Shown here piece by piece: positions 12,201-23,305 of a stretch of 64,000 nt of DNA. The notes beneath the pieces are model-generated. The model saw only the letters and a list, made by a program, of their open reading frames with translations. It was not told the DNA's origin and made no database searches. The DNA lies in NCBI RefSeq assembly GCF_051622035.1, contig NC_135355.1, positions 5,608,501 to 5,672,500 of the forward strand. The letters run 5' to 3'. Each line of letters opens with the position of its first letter. Position 1 is the stretch's first letter. Made by a program: the position numbers and the translations under genes. Source of the stretch: Arctopsyche grandis (taxonomy: Eukaryota; Arthropoda; Insecta; Trichoptera; Hydropsychidae).

Positions 12201-13726
12201 CGGAGGGCCAGTTGGCGAGGTGGCTGGAAATTCTGGGCCAGTACAACGTGACCATCATTCATCGACCGGGGATAAAGCACGGGAACGCGGACGCACTATC
12301 GCGAAGGCCGTGTACGGAAGAGTGTCCCAAATGCTCACGCGCAGAGACAACCGATCAAGAAAACGACTCGGCCCGAACGGAACCAGTAGAACCCGCAGAA
12401 CCGGAAGCACGAGTTGCCCTCGTAGGGATCTTGCCCAACGAGATGACAAACTCGACGATCGACAAAATCGTTGAGTGGAAGAACGCCGGAACGAGACCAC
12501 CGTGGGAAACAGTATCTGCTGAGGAGCAGGAACTTAAAATACTGTGGACCCAATGGGACGCATTGGAGGTGGAAGGCGGTAAGCTGTACCGGAGATGGGA
12601 GAACACCGCGGGAACACGTCACACAAAGCAGCTGGTGGTGCCGACTGAGAAGATACCCGAAATCATGTGGGAGATGCACAACGCGCCCACGGGGGGCCAC
12701 TTCGGTATCAATAAAACGTACCGAAACGTGCGCCAAAAATATTACTGGCCGACGTGTCGAATCGACGTCACCCAGTGGTGCGAACGATGCGCACAGTGCG
12801 GGGCCCACAACGGACCACACCGAAGGAATCGCGGGGCACTTCAACCGTACCTTTCGGGGACGCCACTACAACGAATGGCAGTCGACATTCTGGGTCCACT
12901 CCCGGCCACCGAACGAGGAAACCGATACATACTGGTGGCCATGGACTACTTCACGAAGTGGCCGGAAGCGATTCCACTACCAAACCAGGAGGCAGAGACC
13001 GTAGCAGACGCCCTGGTAGAACAAGTGTTCACGCGGCTAGGCGTCCCGAACGAGCTGCACTCTGACCAGGGACGAAACTTCGAGTCGAAGTTGTTCCGTC
13101 AGGCACTGGACCGGCTGGGCGTACACAAAACGAGAACAACACCATACCGACCTCAGTCCGATGGAATGGTCGAGCGACTCAATCGAACCATGCGGGCGCA
13201 CTTGACGAAGTTCGTCAACGACGAGCAGGACGACTGGGACACGCTGGTTCCGCACTTCCTCATGGCATATAGAGCGGCCCAACACGATGCGACAGGAGCA
13301 TCACCAGCAGCCATGATGTACGGACGAGAACTGCGCATGCCGGCGGACCTACTATATGGGGGCCCTCCACCAGACAGCGAACCTCAGGATCCACACCGAT
13401 ATACCACGAAGTTGACCGAAGACATGGCCAAGGTACATCGGTTCGCCAGAGCCCACCTCCGGATGCAGAATAGCCGTATGAAGACGCGATACGACGTCCG
13501 CAGAACCGAACCGGCGTACGAAACAGGTGACCGAGTATGGCTGTACAACCCTGCCAAGACTCCAGGGCTTTCACCAAAGCTGCAATCGCTGTGGGAAGGA
13601 CCGTACACCATAGTGACCAAACTTAGTGACGTAGTTTATAGGATACGCAGGGAATTCGACGGCTCAAACCGATTAATGGTGGTGCACCTGGATAGACTCG
13701 CAAGGTATAAGGCCGTCGAATATTGA
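9269..13726 (+). CDS. Gag-Pol polyprotein of the gypsy retrotransposon
   Basis: A single 1485-residue frame starting four bases after the primer-binding site. Gag occupies about the first 380 residues and ends in a zinc knuckle CWNCGQTGHISRLC (about 344-357) and an acidic run. The protease has DTGA at about 428. The reverse transcriptase shows FSTLDLQSGFWQV, MPFGLCNAP and YLDD (about 750). RNase H carries TDASQHSIGAVLSQ (about 897). The integrase has an HHCC zinc finger (about 1136-1175) and a D-D-E core (VDILGPLP, HSDQGRNFES, GMVERLNRT). The C-terminus has a GPY/F-like WEGPYTIV. The PR-RT-RH-IN order defines Ty3/gypsy. Every catalytic motif is intact and there is no stop, so the element is probably competent. 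Gag and Pol are in one frame with no frameshift site. Confidence 0.97.
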   Translation: MVETRSHKGADSGSSSLPEEMEPNREQSPGELSNGGRRREEQRSRVSRSRVPRTPEPSYKELSQGMASCQEQVQSLQNTFATFLQSWEKSATPTQPKADVHPEPPRRSEVCYEDRRTTQRDTYGVRQHSHRYDYTTFDGTERWKDFLNHFEFAARLNKETTNLEDRLCCQLRGAAAIFASQLPSTLSYDELTEELAQRFRRQGTPIACHAAAEQRRWSAEEPAADHVDAIRALCEDMLEGVHTNAEAVERMTVCIAANSFTYPSLRAKLGALRITPTTADVITRADATRQAVIFEAKEQRSAQPTSRTVRPDAGAFRPSRPAVRPPRWVSSDQTARPATTTPTCWNCGQTGHISRLCRKKRVRKLEPTNDEDEDDEEEAADRSDLLRVRPITGARKTPGVNKLDASGTAGSFVVKGEIGGVPCRMVGDTGACITVINLELFAKISPKDYTVVKGHYSRARQAAGQTIKIHRWIRVTLNLQGEKFPWNVAVADIQDPILLGLDALRHVRATFELGGEEKCIIRGVQREKGKKNAPAVKSIRGEVPHPKITALLERADILPEEKRRLETMIRENQKAFARDEKDQGRTTKAVHTIDVGDAKPMKQPPRRIPLARKEEVRAMIDDLLKQGAIEPGHGPWASPVVPVAKKDGSLRMCVDYRKLNTVTKIDSHPIPRIDDTFDQLNGASYFSTLDLQSGFWQVPVAPEDREKTAFVTEFGLFQFKVMPFGLCNAPATFVRLMTKVVGDISNVLVYLDDIIVHSKTYDEHLVHLNNVFERIQAAGLKLNADKCRLCCREVEFLGHRVSAEGIATDPKKVQTVRDWTTPKTQTQMRSFLGLATYYRKFVRNFAEIAKPLHQLTEKGREFKWTPTCEQAFEKLKEALTTTPIMSYPQPGERYVLDTDASQHSIGAVLSQVQGGVEKVIGYFIRTMNKPEQNYCVTRKELLAAIKAIQHFHHYLSGSKFTLRTDHSALTWLKNFKRPEGQLARWLEILGQYNVTIIHRPGIKHGNADALSRRPCTEECPKCSRAETTDQENDSARTEPVEPAEPEARVALVGILPNEMTNSTIDKIVEWKNAGTRPPWETVSAEEQELKILWTQWDALEVEGGKLYRRWENTAGTRHTKQLVVPTEKIPEIMWEMHNAPTGGHFGINKTYRNVRQKYYWPTCRIDVTQWCERCAQCGAHNGPHRRNRGALQPYLSGTPLQRMAVDILGPLPATERGNRYILVAMDYFTKWPEAIPLPNQEAETVADALVEQVFTRLGVPNELHSDQGRNFESKLFRQALDRLGVHKTRTTPYRPQSDGMVERLNRTMRAHLTKFVNDEQDDWDTLVPHFLMAYRAAQHDATGASPAAMMYGRELRMPADLLYGGPPPDSEPQDPHRYTTKLTEDMAKVHRFARAHLRMQNSRMKTRYDVRRTEPAYETGDRVWLYNPAKTPGLSPKLQSLWEGPYTIVTKLSDVVYRIRREFDGSNRLMVVHLDRLARYKAVEY

Positions 13727-13915
13727 CTGTAATTATGTGTAACTGATTTGAAATTGTAATTAATTGGAGGGAGCCGTTTTGTTCTTGTAATTATATACGT
13801 AATCTTAACTGTAGTTATAACTAAGTGCAACTGTAATTGTATGTAACTATTTTGTAATTGTTTAAAGTGTAAATTAATGGGTCGATCGGGACGATCTCTC
13901 TTAAGAAGGGGGTTA

Positions 13916-14204
13916 TGTAACGTTACATAGAGAGACGCCCCGTAGACCGGTGACGTCATGGTGACGCCGACCAATGGTGGAGTCGGGCGTTGCGGCCAAT
14001 GGCTACACCCGACTCCTTGACCAATGACTATACGGGTCATAACGTGCATGCGCTGAGCGCTGAATATTTATAAGTATGGTGCGCTCTCGAACGGTGGCAT
14101 TCGGATCCTGACCTCCACCGGACGAGCAGCAATAAAGACCTGGAACCTGCCTGCGTGTTTTCTTGTACCTCGACCTGACTCCACTTACCTTTGAATACTC
14201 TTCA
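13916..14204 (+). repeat. Right LTR of the gypsy element
   Basis: 289 bp, starting just after the polypurine tract AAGAAGGGGG and a TTA spacer. Sequence as in the left LTR; followed by the ATAT target duplication. Confidence 0.95.
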
Positions 14205-14390
14205 ATATCTGTTACATATTTATATATCGAGGCCCCCAAATTAAAAATAAATAATATATTATAATTATGAGAATTATTTCTTATATTATATATTTTATAT
14301 CTAACATATAATTTAGAAAGAGACTGTATGTATATTTGATTGGTTCGTAGAATCCATGACGTTCAATTTAATAAAAAAACAAATTAATAT

Positions 14391-14952
14391 TGTAACAAAC
14401 GTATTTTACGCGGGAATACAACTCTCTCGCGGAAAGAGTTACGGGGAGTTACGTTCGTTCTTCCAGGTGCGATCGTTCCGTGGTAGGGGTCAAAGGGAAC
14501 AGATTGACTGACCTGGGATGTCGTGTATTTGTCGTTAAGGTTCCTGATCAGAAGTCCTCGTTGTCTATAGATGCGCGCACAGCTGTTGTGAAGCTGGCTA
14601 TCAGGTCACCTGGTCTGTCTTCCAGCGGCTGATGCTTCTATGGGCTTTCCGGAGCGCTTGGCTACCACGGAAAGGTTAACCCGCACGTCGGTATGAAGCT
14701 GCGTGGAAGATACAGGAGACGAACTGGTGGAACTCAGGGGAGGGAGTGATGATAAACTAAACCGTCCCACGGTTCAACAACAGAGGGATGGTCTCTGGGC
14801 GCGTTCACGATGGGAATGGCTCGGGAGAGATACGGGGGGGGGGGGGGGCTCTCGTCTTATTTTCCCCGCGGCAGGAGTTCTCGGGGCTGCCATTCGAAAA
14901 AACAGGCTACTGCTGCCAACTGACGGGACGGCTGGGAGGACGTCACGTTACA
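14391..14952. mobile_element. Solo LTR (second family)
   Basis: 562 bp bounded by TGTAACAAACG and CACGTTACA and flanked by ATAT on both sides (14387-14390, 14953-14956). It contains a G homopolymer (about 14836-14848). No internal retroviral-type coding sequence, so it is read as the product of LTR-LTR recombination. It lies within older repeat DNA whose pieces (about 14290-14390 and 14960-15060) resemble the repeat in cinnamon intron 2. Confidence 0.7.
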
Positions 14953-15059
14953 ATATTCAAATAAATTTAACAAAATGTTTACTATTAGATTGGCCATGTT
15001 TAAGCGGTTTATATTACAAATAAAAACATTAGTATATTATAATTATGAGAAGCTATATC

Positions 15060-16118
15060 ACACCGTCGTGAATGAATTATTTTCGCCTTGAATTTAGCAA
15101 ACATATTTTATTTATTTTATTAAAGAAACAAGAAAACCGTATTTTAGACGTAATTTCTTTTTCCAAAAAATAACAAAATTTATTGGATAATTTGGTTCAA
15201 AAAAGTGAATGAATTAAATTCCCTGGATAAATATTTCTTTTAAATTTGCGGAAGAATATGTAACTAGTATTTATATACACTAACCTTAATTTTTCATGAA
15301 TTCTAGAAACGGACAAAAGCTTATAAAAAATTTCGTTTTTTAAATTTTTAATCACTTAGGGAGAGGGGAGGAGATGTGTTTGTGTTTTAGCCCCCCCCCC
15401 CTTAAAAAAATCTTGGCAACAGCCGTGTTCCTAGCCCCCGTGCGCAAAACTGAGAAATAAAAACAAGAAAAAAGTTCGTCAGCACTCGGACGATTATTTA
15501 AAATTCGGATTTATATCGGTCAATCATGATGTTCATTGTGAACACTGTTTGACCAACGAAATTATAAAAAAAAATTTAATTAATTAATTTAAGAATTTAA
15601 AAGAGGAATTTTTAAAAATATCAACAATAAAGTCATTGTTTTCTGCACGAAATGCAAGCAAAAATCGTATTCTTGAAGCTAATTTTGATATTTTATTATG
15701 ATATGGAGCATGAAGATTTGATAGGATAGGAATTGAATTGGGACGTGGCTCAAAAATGTAGGGAAGCACTGCTAAACACGATATGCGAAACTCAACAAGT
15801 ACCGAAACATGTATGATGTATCGAATCCATTTCAATTTCACACACAGAATATCAGTGGGCATAATAATAATATATTTATTATAAATATATTCAATAATAA
15901 TTAAAAATACTCAATAATACTTTTATTAAAATCATAATTTTTATAATATTTCAATAAATGCATGTGAAACTTGTAATTGGTTTTCTGAAATAATGAAAAA
16001 AAATATCTTCTTTTAATTTTTCTTTATTTATTTTCAATAAATTTTCATATTTGTTTACACAATTTTACAAAATATGATATGTATATATTCAAAATATGAT
16101 AAATCACGTTAATCCAGT
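15060..16118. other. AT-rich spacer without a supported gene
   Basis: Holds homopolymer runs (poly-C near 15393-15402) and one 92-codon minus-strand open frame (15584-15862) with no recognisable domain. Nothing here supports a gene. Confidence 0.5.
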
Positions 16119-16986
16119 TTACGATGTGATTGTAATATCAGAACATGTTCTGAAGTGTTCTTGAGGGCCACATCCTTTTGCTGTCGTACCATCTTCACAA
16201 GTACCCCAGGTATTTCCTAAAAAGAAGATTTTCCAATATACATATGTAGGTTTGAATAAAAATAAACTATACAAATATAATCGGATACATACCAGCGACA
16301 TAAGTCCATTGTAATATGCAATGTTCGCAGGTCAAACCACCTGGAAGTTTTATGGATAAATTGTGATCACCCAAATGCGATTCGATAGCGAATTTGTCAT
16401 CACCATTAGGCATGAGAACGTGAATATCTTCGAAACATTCCTCTGATTCCGTTTTGAATTTGTCTAGATTACATAGCCTGAATTTGAAAAAACCTAGATG
16501 ATTTGCTGTGATACGAGCCTGCACGGGCACTATACTTCCTTGTTGGTAACTGAAACGACACATTTCATTGTTAGAATAAGTATACCTCAGCTGAAATACA
16601 AATACTGTAGATTTATAAAAAATTAAACCTTTTGACAATCACATGGCCGAATTCTCCATCATATTCGTGAGCTCTTGGAGTAGCGTCAATATAATTATCT
16701 CCACAGAAACCACATTTTCCGTCGTTAGACAACCATTGTTGCTATAACCATTTTTTTTTCAATATGAGTACTACTGATGAAAGATAAATTTATTATATTC
16801 TGAATGCATTATAGAACTTACTGCAAATCCTCCACAGAATAGTTGATTGTCGTCATAGTCCTGAGGAGCTGTTGGATCATATCTCCACCTGGAGGCTCTG
16901 TTCACGGGATCCAAAAGCATCCCATGACCCCGGACATGAAGTGGCACAGCCACAAGGAAACTCAACGCTACTACAAATTTCAACAT
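16119..16986 (-). CDS. AA15-1: secreted AA15 lytic polysaccharide monooxygenase
   Basis: A copper enzyme expected to cleave chitin or cellulose chains oxidatively outside the cell. Four exons (complement: 16986-16822, 16741-16629, 16549-16293, 16216-16119; 633 nt, 210 aa). The signal peptide is 20 residues; mature protein starts HGMLLDPVNRASRWR, supplying the N-terminal histidine of the copper brace. The second brace histidine is in TANHLG (H110). Other landmarks: CGFCGD, LTCEHCILQWTY and CGPQEHFRTCSDI; the candidate axial residue is Phe (F200). Exon 2 departs from its paralogues (DGEFGHVIV for GGKYGQGVIV). It is divergently paired with AA15-2 (690 bp apart); a TATA box lies on its strand at 17027-17035. 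In exon 3 it most resembles AA15-9 at the far end of the cluster. Family certain, substrate unknown. Confidence 0.93.
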
Positions 16987-17026
16987 TGTTTATATCAATC
17001 AAAGTTCAAAATGCGAGATTCAAGTC

Positions 17027-17035
17027 CTTTTATAG
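17027..17035 (-). promoter_or_regulatory. TATA box of AA15-1
   Basis: CTATAAAAG on the minus strand, about 45 bp upstream of the ATG. Spacing resembles the other cluster genes (about 50-70 bp). Confidence 0.65.
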
Positions 17036-17616
17036 TGGAATGATTACATTTACAGTGTAATCTTACAATATCAAATGCGAATCTTGTAGTTCATGATTCT
17101 TCTATTGAGATAGAGTGCTGATTCTTGTTTTGCTCTGTTAGATAACATCATCAAAACAAATTTTTAAATTGAATTAGTTTAGAGCAAAATTGATCTTTTT
17201 AATTAAATTTTACATTTAGGATAATCTACCATAAAATAAGATTCTATCTATTAGTAATAATGTGTACTCATAAATAGAGGAAGATATGAATGAAATATTA
17301 CATGGTGATATTATATTGTATTTCACCAATGGATAGTAAAAAGTCTGAATAATCTTTAATATACATACATATGTACATAATATACAATGTTAAATGAAAA
17401 TCACATTTAAAATCCACATAATCATCTCAAGAATAGGTAAATATATTTTTTTATAAATGTTAAATTATCCATATAAAAATATATTGCTTAAGTATGACAA
17501 ACTGCATACATTATTTTGAAATTAAAAACATTGATAAGAAATCGTAAAGATTATCGGCGGTACAATATTTGAAATCTCATCTCTATTTAAGATCAAAAAG
17601 ATCAAAAATTATTCAA

Positions 17617-17624
17617 TATAAAAG
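17617..17624 (+). promoter_or_regulatory. TATA box of AA15-2
   Basis: TATAAAAG 59 bp before the ATG, with an arthropod initiator-like TCAGT about 33 bp downstream (near 17650), implying a 5' leader of only about 25 nt. Confidence 0.7.
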
Positions 17625-17675
17625 AGCATTTTTCATCTAATTCTGAATCACTCAGTGTGAATTGAACGCGTCAAA

Positions 17676-19215
17676 ATGATGAAATTTGCTCTCGTTCTGA
17701 GTTTCTTGGTGGCTGCACCACTCTATGTAAATGGTCATGGAATGGTGATGGACCCTGTTAACAGGGCATCCAGGTGGAGGGTTGACTCTTCAGCTCCTGT
17801 TAACTATGACGACAATCAGCTCTATTGTGGAAGCTTTGGGGTAAGTTTTTCACTACATATTACTTTTGTAATGAAATTATTTAACCTTTAATCGTTGCAA
17901 CAACTTTAGGCTTTTATGTAATGCGTGTAAACATAATAATATTTAAATAGTAACTTTTTTAATAAGTTTTCAGTTCATTTTTGTGGCAACAAATTGTGAA
18001 TAGAACATTAATATTTCCCTCCTAATATAACGAATCAATTATCATACTATGTATTGCCACATTAAAAAATTCTTCAATTATATTTTTTTGATTTTTAAAT
18101 GCTTTTTATTATTACGAAATTATGTTCACAATACATCTTATATCTATTTTAATAGCTACTGATATACTTATCATTTTCTATTTTACAATTTAATTTAATT
18201 TGGTTAGTAATCACAGTATTATGTTATTCTAATGTTAATGTACAGCATAATAGGAAAAAGAGCTCAAAAACCTATTTACAATTCTTCTTCTATTATATGA
18301 ACTAGATTAATTGCTGTACATATTACAAATTTTATTAAAATAAACTAATTGCTTTTAAAATTTTATAACAGTTCATATTAGCTAATCTGAGCAATATTTA
18401 TGATTTTTATTGAATTGGCATACAATATGAAAATTCATTTTTACGAATGGCAACATTAATATAGAAATTGTATGCTCAATTGTGATATTTAAAAGTTATG
18501 TACCGAGATATGTATTTTGTATTGTAAATAATAGAACTCTAATTTGGATTGTAAAGATTACATTATTATTTAATAGCAACAATGGGTAAACAACGGTGGA
18601 AAATGTGGATTCTGTGGTGATAACTATGCTGATGCCCAACCTAGAAAACACGAAATAGGCGGTAAATATGGACAAGGAGTCATTGTAAAGAGGTAAAAAA
18701 AAAAGTTAAAGCACACATACGTACATTTATAATATAATAAAATAAAATTGAATGATAATGATGAACAATTTGCAAATATTACAGCTATAAACAGGGAAGC
18801 GATATGCAAGTTCAAGTTCAAATTGACGCCAACCACAGAGGATTCTTCCAGTTCAAGGTATGCAACTTGGATACATTCAAAACCGAATCAGAAGAGTGCT
18901 ATGACAGTGTGTTGCTGACGCTGCCCAGCGGTGAAACCAAATACTACCTCGAGTATATTCTTGGGAAACATGACGTGACTTTGAAACTTCCGTCTGGTCT
19001 CACTTGCAAACACTGTGTCCTTCAATGGACTTACACCACAGGTATGCTCTTATTTACATAGCGAATGTATTGCCTTTGCAATTATTTTATTGATCGGTGG
19101 ATTTCATTTGTCATCAGCCAATTCTTGGGGAACCTGCGAGGATGGAACCGCGGCACAAGGTTGTGGTCCACAAGAATGGTTCAGAACTTGCTCTGACATT
19201 GCCATCACAGCATGA
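17676..19215 (+). CDS. AA15-2: secreted AA15 lytic polysaccharide monooxygenase
   Basis: Four exons: 17676-17840, 18577-18692, 18785-19041, 19118-19215 (636 nt, 211 aa). Two adjacent ATGs (17676, 17679) could both serve as start. The signal peptide is about 20 residues; mature N-terminus HGMVMDPVNRASRWR. Brace histidines are H21 (mature His1) and H111 in DANHRG (mature His91, the position I recall for the characterised firebrat enzyme TdAA15A). The candidate axial residue is Phe (F201) in QEWFRTCSDI. It retains the full last exon with WGTCEDGT...GCGPQ. Exon 3 shares KTESEEC with AA15-1, its head-to-head partner, suggesting they arose as a pair. Intron 1 (736 bp) contains a LINE copy in antisense. 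Confidence 0.95.
18083..18287 (-). mobile_element. LINE 3' fragment, family B, in AA15-2 intron 1
   Basis: About 205 bp of the 3' UTR of the LINE also seen at 24340, 27346, 33999 and 40353, here antisense to the host gene. The flanks read TTCAATTATAT on one side and TTCTATTATAT on the other, a probable target-site duplication with one mismatch. Confidence 0.8.
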
Positions 19216-19496
19216 AGAAATTACATACTTTGACTAAAATCTCTGTACAAATGCTTATTATATTTTACTGTAGAAATTTATAATAAAAACCCAAGCACCT
19301 AATATTTATTTTACTATAAAAACATACTAAAATTTAAATTAAACAGAAATACAAATCTAAATAAGAGAACAAAGGAAATCTTCCTCTTTGGCATGATATA
19401 CATGTATATGTAGAAATGGTAATAAAACATAACTATCAGAGGAAATATAAACATTTAAATGAGAAACGCTTTAATTTGGTACATATCGGTACATAC

Positions 19497-19669
19497 CAGT
19501 GGCGTGCCGTGGAGTTCTCCTTGTTTTTGTCGCACAGCCTTACTTACTTGTGCGCGAGCAGGATATGCAAGATTAGGTGACGTCATACCGAGTCCCCTTG
19601 TATCCTTCTCACGCACACGTAAATAAGGCGGTGCGACAAAACCAGGGTGATTTTCACAGCACGTCACTG
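19497..19669. mobile_element. hAT-type MITE
   Basis: 173 bp with inverted ends CAGTGGCGTGC / GCACGTCACTG, flanked by a perfect 8-bp duplication GTACATAC (19489-19496, 19670-19677). The 8-bp target and the CAGTGGCG end are hallmarks of the hAT superfamily. Much of the interior is also self-complementary. Confidence 0.88.
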
Positions 19670-20399
19670 GTACATACTTACATATATAAACATGTCACCT
19701 CTCCCAAGTATTTAAATATATTAAAATATTTCGTGGTTGAAGCAAAAAAATATTTGCGTGAAAAACATCAAAGTAATACTGAATACTTATGACGACGATA
19801 AAAATACTTCATTGTGTTCAATGAATTGTTTAGAATTCCCAAATCCTTTCATAGATGTTCATATTTTGTACTAAAAGGCTACATATATCTAATGTATAAT
19901 ATTTACAAAAACACTTCCTCATTTTTTTATTTACATCTTTATCTTTTTAATTGTATCTATAATGAAATATAATCTGTAAATTGTATCTATAATGAAAATC
20001 AGAGTTTTTTGATTTATAACGTCATCGATCTTTATCTATATCATTTTGCTATCTTTGACCTGTGAAATTGATTATTTCATAATAAATAATCAATCAAATT
20101 GCGTGCTGGAATTTCTTTTGTTGTTGTTTAGTGCGATTACAATTAATCGTCAAAATCAGTTGAAAATCAAATCTTTTAACTTTCAGATATTAGTGTGATT
20201 AGTTTATTTTTCATCTTAAAAGTTCATATAAATACATTCCCATTGTTAATTTTTGTATATGTTTATTTTATCGAACTAAGCCAGTTATCAATAGAATTTT
20301 TGTTATTAATCCACAAGAATAGTCAAAATATGATTTTTCTGTGGAATTCTCATATAAAGACAATTTAATATATTATCCCTATTAATGCAATTCAGATTC

Positions 20400-20915
20400 G
20401 TGTAAATACGAGTACGAGCTTTAAGCTCGCAATTTTACCGATTTAAAATTCAGCACACTTCCAATTAACCCTTTTAAACGAAAACAAAAAATAGTATGGC
20501 CAGAACACTATCTCAATAAACATGTTTCAATAGAAAATACTCAATATAAAATAGTGTTGACAGTGGGAAAAAATCCCAAGTGAAAATACGTACTTTTGAC
20601 TTTTGATTTGAACTGGACGACTACTTAGAGAGATTTGAAAGCTGAAATGTACTACAAATGAAAGATAAAATACCCGACTATAGATTCTCACATTCATTTT
20701 GAACAGGAAATTGACAGATTTTGAGACATCGACTAAACAACACCAAGATATAGAAAAATCGCGCGATTTAAAAAAAAACACATATATCTCCGAATATCGA
20801 ACCAATCAACATTTTTTACTACCAGATTCGTGTTTACTGGACATAGATCTATAATAAAAGTCATATCTCGTCTCTGAACCAACAAAAAGTCGTCATTTGT
20901 CGAACAGTGCTATTA
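20400..20915 (+). repeat. Dispersed ~520-bp repeat, copy 1
   Basis: From GAGCTTTAAGCTCGCAATTT to GTCGTCATTTGTCGAACAGTG. An inverted copy lies at about 47275-47790. Both keep a related short frame containing FLFKMN and YSRVFYLSFVV (minus strand here, plus strand there). No recognisable domain or clear terminal repeats; probably a non-autonomous element. Confidence 0.6.
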
Positions 20916-21454
20916 GGTAGTCGAAAAAATATGAAATATAGTGACGATCTATCTACATATTTCGATATTCCGCTTATTCGAATAAAGATTTTTAACATCA
21001 TGTATGGGCTCTACGAATTGGTTAAGTTTTGGACCATCCTGTGGGTTGGGACCTTTAATTACTTCCTTGTACTTTACTTCCTTCCCGCCCGCCATATTAA
21101 ATAGTGTGTCTACAACAATTCCGTCGTTTCATTCTAACCGTCCCCCATAATCACATATTTATATTATATTATACTATTGTATATGTATGTATGTACGTAA
21201 TGTATGGAAATTTAAAAGAAAAGTTCCCGTCTGTTCATTAAAATATGTATTTTGAACTACATTTGAGAATTTTTAGTTATGAACTAAATAGCCCTAGAAA
21301 AATAAAAAATACTGATTTGTCTTTAAAATCAGATCAAACGAAAATTTTAAACTAACATATCCCCAATAAATCACTTCGTTTTAATTAAGATTTGTGGGTT
21401 TTGAGCGTTTTGTGAAGCGCTTATTAAATTTTTCCACTATTATAGTTGTTTCAA

Positions 21455-21990
21455 AGTAATTTATTTATTTATTGAAAAATCAACAGACAACAGATGTAGA
21501 AATGTTTAAAAATAAAGAATAAATGTAACGAAATAAAATAACATCTGAGCCCAATTATAGATTTTTACAAATGACATAAAATGGTACATAGAGACAAACA
21601 AATGAAAAAGAAAAGAATAAAAACAAAAACATGAGTAAACTATGACTTAATAGAACAGTACATAACTAAACATAAAGTGATATAATATTGAATAAAGATT
21701 ATATAATAGAAATAGAAATAATAGTTTCTCTTGATGGCAGTTCTGATTGATGCAAGGAAATACCGAATAGATCAACGTCATTCAGTTCCCCGTTAATCAT
21801 ACGATAAACACACTGTAGATAGGAATATTTTAGGGAATTGGTTTAGAAAGTATTAAGTGAAAAGAGTGCAATGTGTCTAGTATACCTAATTACTCAGTAA
21901 ATTGGGACAATCAAAGAAACCATTTAGGAGCTTAAAAAGGAATGTAGCATCAGTGAGTCTTCGCCTGACAGACATATTGTAATACCTATA
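21455..21990 (-). mobile_element. Degenerate LINE 3' end
   Basis: On the minus strand a decayed frame reads RRRLTDATFLFKLLNGFFDC, a motif common near the C-terminus of CR1/Jockey-type ORF2 proteins. Downstream stops break it. The plus-strand left edge is an ATTT-repeat tail (about 21460-21475). It is unrelated in sequence to LINE family B. Confidence 0.6.
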
Positions 21991-22144
21991 TTATGTATTT
22001 GTATTCTTAGAATACATATATAATTCTTTCTAGTTGTTATCAATAAATTATGTAAATTGATCACATAGAAACTAAAGCAATTCTATTATTTAAATTTATT
22101 ATTTAAAAAATATAGGAAGTTATACAGTATGTATGTATTTTATT

Positions 22145-22936
22145 TTAAGCAGAGATGGAAATATCAGAACACGTTCTGTAATTTTCACGAGTGTTGTCTG
22201 AAAAAGAAAAAAATCATTATGTACAATTTTATGATTGAAACTACTGAAAAAAGTAGACTAAATATCTTACGGGCAAAGTAAGTCCATTGCAATATGCAAT
22301 GTTGGCATATAAGTCCACTAGGAAGTCTCAAATTAAAATAATGATTGCCGAGATAGTCCTCGAAGGTATGTTTTATTTCTCCACTAGGTGATGCCAAGAG
22401 AATGTCATTGAAACAGGCGTCAGATTCTGCTCCATACCTGTCCTTGTTACAGATTCTGAATTCGAACCAGCCGCGGTGGTTCGCCGTCACTCTGACTTCT
22501 ACATTTATCACACTGCCTGGTTGATATCTAGAAAACGACATGTATAAGAATTCAAAACATAATACAAATCGATTAAATTGAAAGTGAATCCTACTTCTTA
22601 ACGATTACACCTTGTCCATATTTTCCACCAAGCTCGTGGGTTCTAGGTGTAGCCATAGCAAAGTTGTCGCCGCACATTCCGCATTTTCCACCGTTATTTT
22701 GCAAGGCCTACAAAAGCTTGATTAATTTTTGTGTCACGATAAGACATACATATCATCAAGTGTTAATTTACCCCGGCGCCACCACACCAAAGCTGATTAT
22801 CGCCGTAATTGGGAGGCGCTGATGAGTCTACTCTCCATCTTGAAGCTCTGTTGACTGGATCAAGTACCATTCCATGTCCTTGGACATAGAGGGGCGCAGC
22901 CACCAAAAAGCAAATAGCTAGAGTGTATTTCAACAT
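22145..22936 (-). CDS. AA15-3: AA15 LPMO with shortened last exon
   Basis: Four exons (complement: 22936-22772, 22707-22595, 22527-22271, 22197-22145; 588 nt, 195 aa). The signal peptide is 20 residues; mature N-terminus HGMVLDPVNRASRWR; second histidine in TANHRG. The last exon is only 53 nt and joins ...LQWTYFA directly to HNTRENYRTCSDISISA, so the WGxCxDGTxxxGCGPQ loop and its two cysteines are absent. The splice frame is clean, so this is not a broken gene. The candidate axial residue is Tyr (Y185). The start codon lies 428 bp from that of AA15-4, head to head. A TATA box is on its strand at 22987-22994. Shares the short last exon with AA15-5 and AA15-7. Confidence 0.93.
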
Positions 22937-22986
22937 ATTGAATAAGAAACAATATAGAAATGACGTGTAACTAATCCCCTGTATCT

Positions 22987-22994
22987 CTTTTATA
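22987..22994 (-). promoter_or_regulatory. TATA box of AA15-3
   Basis: TATAAAAG on the minus strand, about 58 bp before the ATG, within the 428-bp divergent promoter shared with AA15-4. Confidence 0.7.
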
Positions 22995-23297
22995 TGGAGA
23001 AAATCAATCTTATATCATAGGCACATCTCCAAACACAAATACAATTTCAGATCTTGACATTGATAGCAATCTTAAATCATATTCGACTTTTATTTAAAAA
23101 AATGAATGCATCCTAAACAATACATCCAGCTTCCATTGATAGCAGTAAAATATTAATTAAATAATATTACAATAATTGATTATCAATATTGATTCGTTGA
23201 TAATTTTTTAAGTGTATAAAAAATGTTCTTTTTAATCCTGATTAATCACAACGATAATAACTTTATAGATATTATATTCGATATGAGAAATTCTCAA

Positions 23298-23305
23298 TAT
23301 AAAAG
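23298..23305 (+). promoter_or_regulatory. TATA box of AA15-4
   Basis: TATAAAAG 67 bp before the ATG. Upstream, TGATTATCAA and GTTGATAAT give GATA-type sites in both orientations. Confidence 0.7.

Larger units (their letters stand above)
8957..14204 (+). mobile_element. Intact Ty3/gypsy LTR retrotransposon
   Basis: A complete element of 5,248 bp. The LTRs are 289 bp each (8957-9245, 13916-14204), begin TGTAACG, end CTTCA and appear identical on reading. A 4-bp ATAT duplication flanks it (8953-8956, 14205-14208). A primer-binding site, one long Gag-Pol frame and a polypurine tract (about 13903-13912) are present; there is no envelope frame. The body is much more GC-rich than the surrounding DNA. 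Identical LTRs and an unbroken frame point to recent insertion. Confidence 0.97.

Noticed and set aside
9590-13620. Many long minus-strand and alternative-frame open frames across the gypsy element
   Set aside because: They are by-products of the GC-rich Gag-Pol coding sequence; only the 1485-codon frame carries domains.
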